From assembly GCA_007922225.1 (NCBI GenBank), contig ML679968.1:8863022-8927021 (forward strand): a stretch of DNA of 64,000 nt, given 5' to 3'. The notes beneath the pieces are model-generated. The model was not told where the DNA came from. It worked only from the letters and a program-made list of their open reading frames with translations, and did not search any database. A program made the position numbers and the translations under genes. Shown piece after piece: positions 59,201 to 64,000 of the stretch; the first letter of the stretch is position 1, and the number at the start of each line of letters is the position of its first letter. The DNA comes from Emydura subglobosa (taxonomy: Eukaryota; Chordata; Testudines; Chelidae).

Positions 59201-60384
59201 CTGCATATTTAAAAATGTTAACTTTAACAGTGGCCCTTTAGCACAGTGCCTAATTACTGTTTGAATCAAAAGTATTTCATTATTACTATAAGCCGCCGGT
59301 TTCTTCCAAACACAGAAGACAAGCTTTTATTGAACACTTTTGCTTTTTCTACGTTGTTATTGACAATTTTACCAACCCTGTTTGGTAATGATTCCGTACA
59401 ATGAATAGGTTTTCTTTTGTTCCTGATATATTTGAATCCTTCTTCTTATCAGTTTAAGTGGCATTGAAATGAAAAGATGGTAGGCTCAGGAACTCCATCA
59501 ATTCCTCAGTGTCTGTATTCAGCTTTTTTCCACTAGCATACAGCCAGTCTTGCAGCCATTAGACATAAACACAAGAGATTATAGAGGTTACACCGCTAAT
59601 TTAAAATGTATGATTTTTTTACAAATTTATTTTTAGTTCTGAAATTAGGAAAAAAATGTCATCAAACCACAGAAAAAGCATTTTTTCCCCTTTTGAGTTC
59701 TTTCTATTATAATGTTGAAACACCTGAACTCTCTGCATATAAAACTTGACTCCTTACCAGAATAAACATTTCTGCATTGTGTTTAGTGAATGATTTCCCA
59801 GAATTGTAAATGCATTCAATGGGAGTTGCTAGGAAATGCAGGCATTCTACAGAATTATACTGTAAAGCAATCTTTGTCTAGCACAAGGTAAGGGGTACTC
59901 ATACAGAGATTTTTGAATATGAAAATACAAAGCCTGGGTGATGCTAAAATAAGGTAACCCATTGACTCACTGTGGACATCTTCATTTGTGATAGCACATC
60001 AATTGCATAAATAAATACAAATGTGCATATACCTGAGACCTGAACTCTAAGGGCAATATTACATCTTGTCTGGTGTCCAGGCCCATGAATTGGGAAGAGG
60101 GCACAAGGGGACTTGGGTCCCTGTGCAGAGACTGTGAATGATATTGTCCTTATGCTCCCGGAGCTCAAATACTATGCAAGTCTAATGGTGCTGCCGACAC
60201 TAATCTATTCAAAGAGACTGCATAAAGAATGGAGCTAAGGCCCTGCATCATTTATACTGAATAACAGAAGTGTTTGTGTTCAGAAGTGACACTATACCAT
60301 CTTCAGTGGTGGTTCAGTGGTTGTGATCCTTGTAGATGTGCGTCAGGATTTCTTCAGTAGAACAGAAATTTGATAAAGGCTCTT
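59201..60384. other. Intergenic AT-rich DNA, no gene recognised
   Basis: No motif-bearing frame or named repeat was found. Confidence 0.45.
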
Positions 60385-60690
60385 CAGTCTAGCAGTCAAA
60401 GATATAGCAAGATCCAACGACTAGAAGTGGAAACACGACAAATTTAGACTGGAAATAAGGAGCAAATTTTTAACCGTGAGAGTAAATAACCACTGGAACA
60501 ACTTACCAAGGATTGTGATAAAATTCTCCACCACTGGCAATTTTTAAATAAAAATTGTTTGTTTTTTTCTGAAAGATATGCTCTAGTTCAAGAAATCAAT
60601 TCAGGTAAGTCTAATGTCCTATGTTATACAGGAGGTCAGACTAGATGATCACAATAGTCCATTCTGACTTCAGAAACTATGAATCTCCTG
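60385..60690 (+). mobile_element. CR1-like LINE 3' fragment, second tail type
   Basis: It contains cgacaaatttagactggaaa, aataaggagcaaatttttaa, aataaccactggaacaactt and the terminal gatgatcacaatagtccatt, ctgacttcagaaactatga. It matches the tail at 24050-24285. Confidence 0.7.
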
Positions 60691-61689
60691 CTGGGATAAT
60701 ACACCTACATACTTCCCACAACGTGAGGTTATGTCTTAATGGCATGAGAGAGACTCAGCATATCTTGATTGCCTGTTGCCCAAATATAAAAGAAATGCTG
60801 AAAGATTCTAAAGTGTGTACTGAATTGGACCTCTCATCTGCCTACCAGTAGATACTCTTTAGTGAACAGTGTCAAAATTGCACAGCATTTATAACATACA
60901 AAATATAAATTAATATATTTATATGGAATGACTTTTGGACTTGTTTCAGCACATCTGCATGTCAAAAATGAAGCAAAACATACTTGTATATGGAGTAGCA
61001 CCGGAAAAAGAAAATGTGACTTTAAGAATATATATTCTTTGATCAAATATCATGATCTGCTACAGGTTGAATATGATACAGGCTTTGACACATTGTGTCT
61101 ATGTAGTTAGGCTTTGCATGTTATATATGTTCAGTAAACATAGTTATTTGGACCTGTTGTGCTTGTGTGGTTCCTTCATTTTATATATGTTGGGTAAAGT
61201 GCAAAAGATACAAAACTGAGCCTTCACAGGATTGGGGTCTTCATTCTTGCAGATATCATATATTTGTGCTCTGTCCCAGTGGAAATCATTGCAGAGGCCC
61301 AGGATGGAATTGAAAGTATTTATGTTAGTGTTGTAAATATGGCTCCATAGAGGGTAATGCAGAAACTGAATAAACCGTACTTCTTTGCAGCTACTGTTGC
61401 TCAACATTTTTCAACAAATAATTCAGAGAAAAGTGCTCTCTTTTTCACACATCAAAATGTTTCACCACATGTTGTTTTTCAATATATTTGACAGGCACGA
61501 GGGAAGGATACTCATTTTTAGAATTTTTATTTGACTCATAAAGGACATTTGTATACAACCCCAAAAGTTTAGAGAGCTATTTTAAGACTGGAAGAGAAAT
61601 TTGCTTCAAAATTAGCAACAAATTATAATTCCCGAGTATGTGATTTGTTTGGTTAAGTAAAAAAGGAGTTTGGTTAGGAACTTGAACGA
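60691..61689. other. Intergenic AT-rich DNA, no gene recognised
   Basis: Short frames on both strands lack motifs. Nothing else is supported. Confidence 0.4.
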
Positions 61690-62484
61690 TGACCTACGTG
61701 TTGATTTTTGTTTGTTTATTTTGTAGCCTGCAAAACTGTCTAAGCCTGCAAATCAGTTCTAACAGGCTAGAAATGGATTCTGGAAGATGGGAGAAAGTCA
61801 GTAAGATGTCATTTGCATAAACTGTCTTATATTCAGAAATTCCTAAATTTATATCAGAGATGCATGGATGAGCTCTGATTTTCATTACTAATGATTCTAG
61901 TACTGCACTCATTTGAATAATAGAAGAAAAGACAGTTTTGCCTAGTATTGTTCCTAAGTGCAGATTATACTGTTAGCTGTAACAGAGATAATTGACTATT
62001 ATAGATTAGATTACTGAAATCCATTTGTGTAGTTTTGCCAAATCAAAACTTTTCTGGTGTTGTAATTATGGAGAGACATTTGTTTCCATTGAATGCCTTG
62101 TGAGTTGCAGGCGAACATTTTGTCAGAGTGTGTCAGGTATATAAAATTTCAAACATTATCAGAAGAAAAATTCCGCATCTGAATTCTGTCTAGTCAGGAT
62201 GTATCAGTTTCAATATCCATACTGAGGAAGGATAGGGCCTTAGTTTAAACAAGGCAGACCATCTCTAAAACTTTCATAGTTATGGCAGTAATTAGACTAA
62301 TTTTCATATCCCATGAGAAGCTACCAGTTTTCAATTTTCCTTGAATCACGGGCTGGAGTATATGGTTTTGCAGGTACTGAAATACTTTGTAGAACTCTGA
62401 GGGAAACCGATCCAGATCTGGAGATTTGCCAGACACCATAGATTTAATAGTATTTTGAATTTCCTGTTTTGAGGTATAATTCAA
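61690..62484 (-). pseudogene. L1/Tx1-like LINE reverse transcriptase fragment
   Basis: On the minus strand, 62484-62245 reads TIKSMVSGKSPDLDRFPSEF, then YKVFQYLQNHILQPV, the L1-clade RT fingers motif (SGKSPGPDG type). After a decayed middle, 61912-61694 reads LESLVMKIRAHPCISDINLG, then SEYKTVYANDILLTFSHLPE, the L1-type active-site block in which YADD has become YAND. The element type is distinct from all CR1 copies here. Both ends are truncated. Confidence 0.75.
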
Positions 62485-62610
62485 GAGCCAGATTCTGATC
62501 CCCTTACTTATGTTGAATCATATCTTATTCCATAGATATATCATTCAAGTCAATGAGACTATGGGTTGAGTATGGTGCTATCCATCATAAAGGAATCAGA
62601 ATCTGGCCCT
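62485..62610. repeat. 126 bp foldback repeat
   Basis: gagccagattctgatcccct pairs with the inverted aggaatcagaatctggccct. It lies directly next to the L1-like fragment. It is a common sauropsid palindromic repeat type. Confidence 0.8.
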
Positions 62611-64000
62611 AAATTAATGGTGCAAATTTGTTTTTTTAAGATCTGGTGTAACTAAGAGCAAATTTTAACCCACAAAGTCTTCCCTTTAAATCCAGGAACT
62701 AAGGTTATCACAATATAAAGGCCTAGTATCCTGATTTTATCACAACCTTGAAATCATGGTGCATTTGTCTGTTAGAGAGATGGGTTGGGGTGGTTAATAG
62801 CCAAGTTTATTCTTGTTGCTAGAAGAGGAATTGACATTGTGGTTTTGATTCATTGAGCAGCACTGCTATAAGGAGTTACAAAACAGCATTTTAGCAAAAG
62901 ATACAGTGGTACTTACAGGAGTTGCGATGAAACTAGACAACCTTTCAATCCATTAATCAAAGTGTTCACAGTTTCCATTTTAGGGTAGGTGAAAAAATAA
63001 TAAATATTGAGCAAAGAAAATTAATCTCTTTCTGAAACTTTCCTCTGCACCAGTCTGGAACTGTTGGGTAACCTTCCATGTCAGGAGAGGCAAAGACACA
63101 AAAGTGAAGAGCACATATTGCAGATACTGCTTTCTCCTACAGTTGTTTCTTTTCCTGAGTGGTTCAGTTTACCAGACAGCATGAATTACAGTGTAGAATA
63201 TAGAAAATGTGACCATGTAAAATAATGGCTGTCTAACACATTGGATCCCTGAAACTGACCCCTGAAAAAAAAGTGAGTCCAAACTTCAAATGTTGGTATT
63301 ATTTATTTGGCGTATGCAATCTAATCAAGCCAAGTCATAGCATTCTTATCAACGATGTTCAAGGCATGAAGACCTCCAAGAAGTTGAGTCATTTTGGCAT
63401 CCTCAGCAATATGTGTCAGAGTTTGTGGCTGCCCACATCAGCATAGTGGACCATCTCTAAAACACCACCAAAATTCCACTGCAGCACAATTCCATGTCTG
63501 GTATGAAAACGGTTCAGAAGGCTCCACTGCCTTCATGGCAAATCGAACCCAGATTAACAGTGAGTGGGCTCCGAGATGAATAATTATTTGTCACTTTCTC
63601 TGCAGACCACGAAGCTTGCCATGAGTCCTCTACCATAAATCCCTCACTCGGTAAACTTATCCACTATGGGTGCTGTGAGGGAAGATGACTATGTGTTGGA
63701 TTAAACAAGTCTTTAAAGTCCTCCAGTTGAAACTTTGGTATCAGAAAACTGAGATATCTAACTAAATGGGACAACCCTGTTCTTGCTGGCTGCTGTTCTG
63801 AAAAACAGTCACTCTCTCAAACTATTCTGTATATATCTATATCAGAAATAAAAGATGGACTGGCAAATTTCCCAGGCCAAATGCTCTGGCTCCAAGATTT
63901 TTTGAAGTTGGAAAAAGAGTGAGAGTTTATAAAGATAATGTGACTGAGTTACAGCGATATAAAAAATCCCAGAAAATTCTAGAAAATAGAGACGTGTGAT
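62611..64000. other. Intergenic DNA, no gene recognised
   Basis: A short frame at 63862-63999 (FFEVGKRVRVYKDNVTELQR) runs almost to the window edge and ends in TGA. I do not recognise it. The 63394-63579 frame also has no motif. Confidence 0.35.

Noticed and set aside
63862..63999. Short frame FFEVGKRVRVYKDN at the window edge
   Set aside because: Too short to identify and ends in a stop; it may be part of an element beyond the window.

Overview
This window looks like non-coding chromosome from a sauropsid, most likely a turtle. The clade is inferred from the repeat mix, because no host gene could be recognised: many 5'-truncated CR1 LINEs (two different CR1 3' tails), a nearly complete DIRS-type tyrosine-recombinase retrotransposon, Ty3/gypsy and solo-LTR insertions, several hAT relics, long foldback MITEs and MIR/CORE-SINE-like fragments. 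Every long open frame I could identify is a decayed transposable-element protein. I found no intact host exon, tRNA, rRNA, CRISPR or bacterial-type gene.

Layout. 0.7-6.2 kb: a DIRS element (+) with inverted terminal repeats, ORF1, RT-RNase H and tyrosine-recombinase remnants. 6.2-9.4 kb: a CR1 tail (+) split by a gypsy element that has both LTRs but has lost its reverse transcriptase. 9.4-9.9 kb: a small foldback and a CpG-rich palindromic patch. 11.2-11.6 kb: a MITE sitting in the spacer of a palindromic repeat. 14.5-18.2 kb: MIR-like SINEs, a CR1 tail and a 1.2 kb repeat with long inverted arms. 22.1-26.0 kb: a CR1 (-) split by an 820 bp solo LTR with a perfect 5 bp target duplication, then further CR1s and a hAT relic. 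27.4-29.4 kb: a LINE of uncertain clade (-). 30.2-32.0 kb: a BED-finger hAT transposase pseudogene (+). 37.0-37.9 kb: a GC-rich hAT-like fragment and an inverted-repeat element with a tRNA-like core; a second copy lies at 50.7-51.6 kb. 39.1-39.8 kb: a LINE RT fragment. 40.7-41.4 kb: a strongly pyrimidine-biased tract. 47.7-49.5 kb: a TIR DNA element with a CR1 (-) inside it. 52.8-59.2 kb: a large CR1 (+) with an ORF1 esterase and an ORF2 endonuclease/RT, split by a 525 bp hAT with a perfect 8 bp duplication and then abutting minus-strand CR1 pieces. 61.7-62.6 kb: an L1/Tx1-like fragment (-) and a foldback.

The elements do not act together as a system. What the window offers is a readable stratigraphy of nested insertions, several dated relative to each other by target-site duplications and by an unbroken CR1 copy within the same window. 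The spaces between elements look like old, AT-rich, non-coding DNA. I see no convincing new biological system; the best leads are the tRNA-like core inside the two inverted-repeat elements and the completeness of the DIRS copy.
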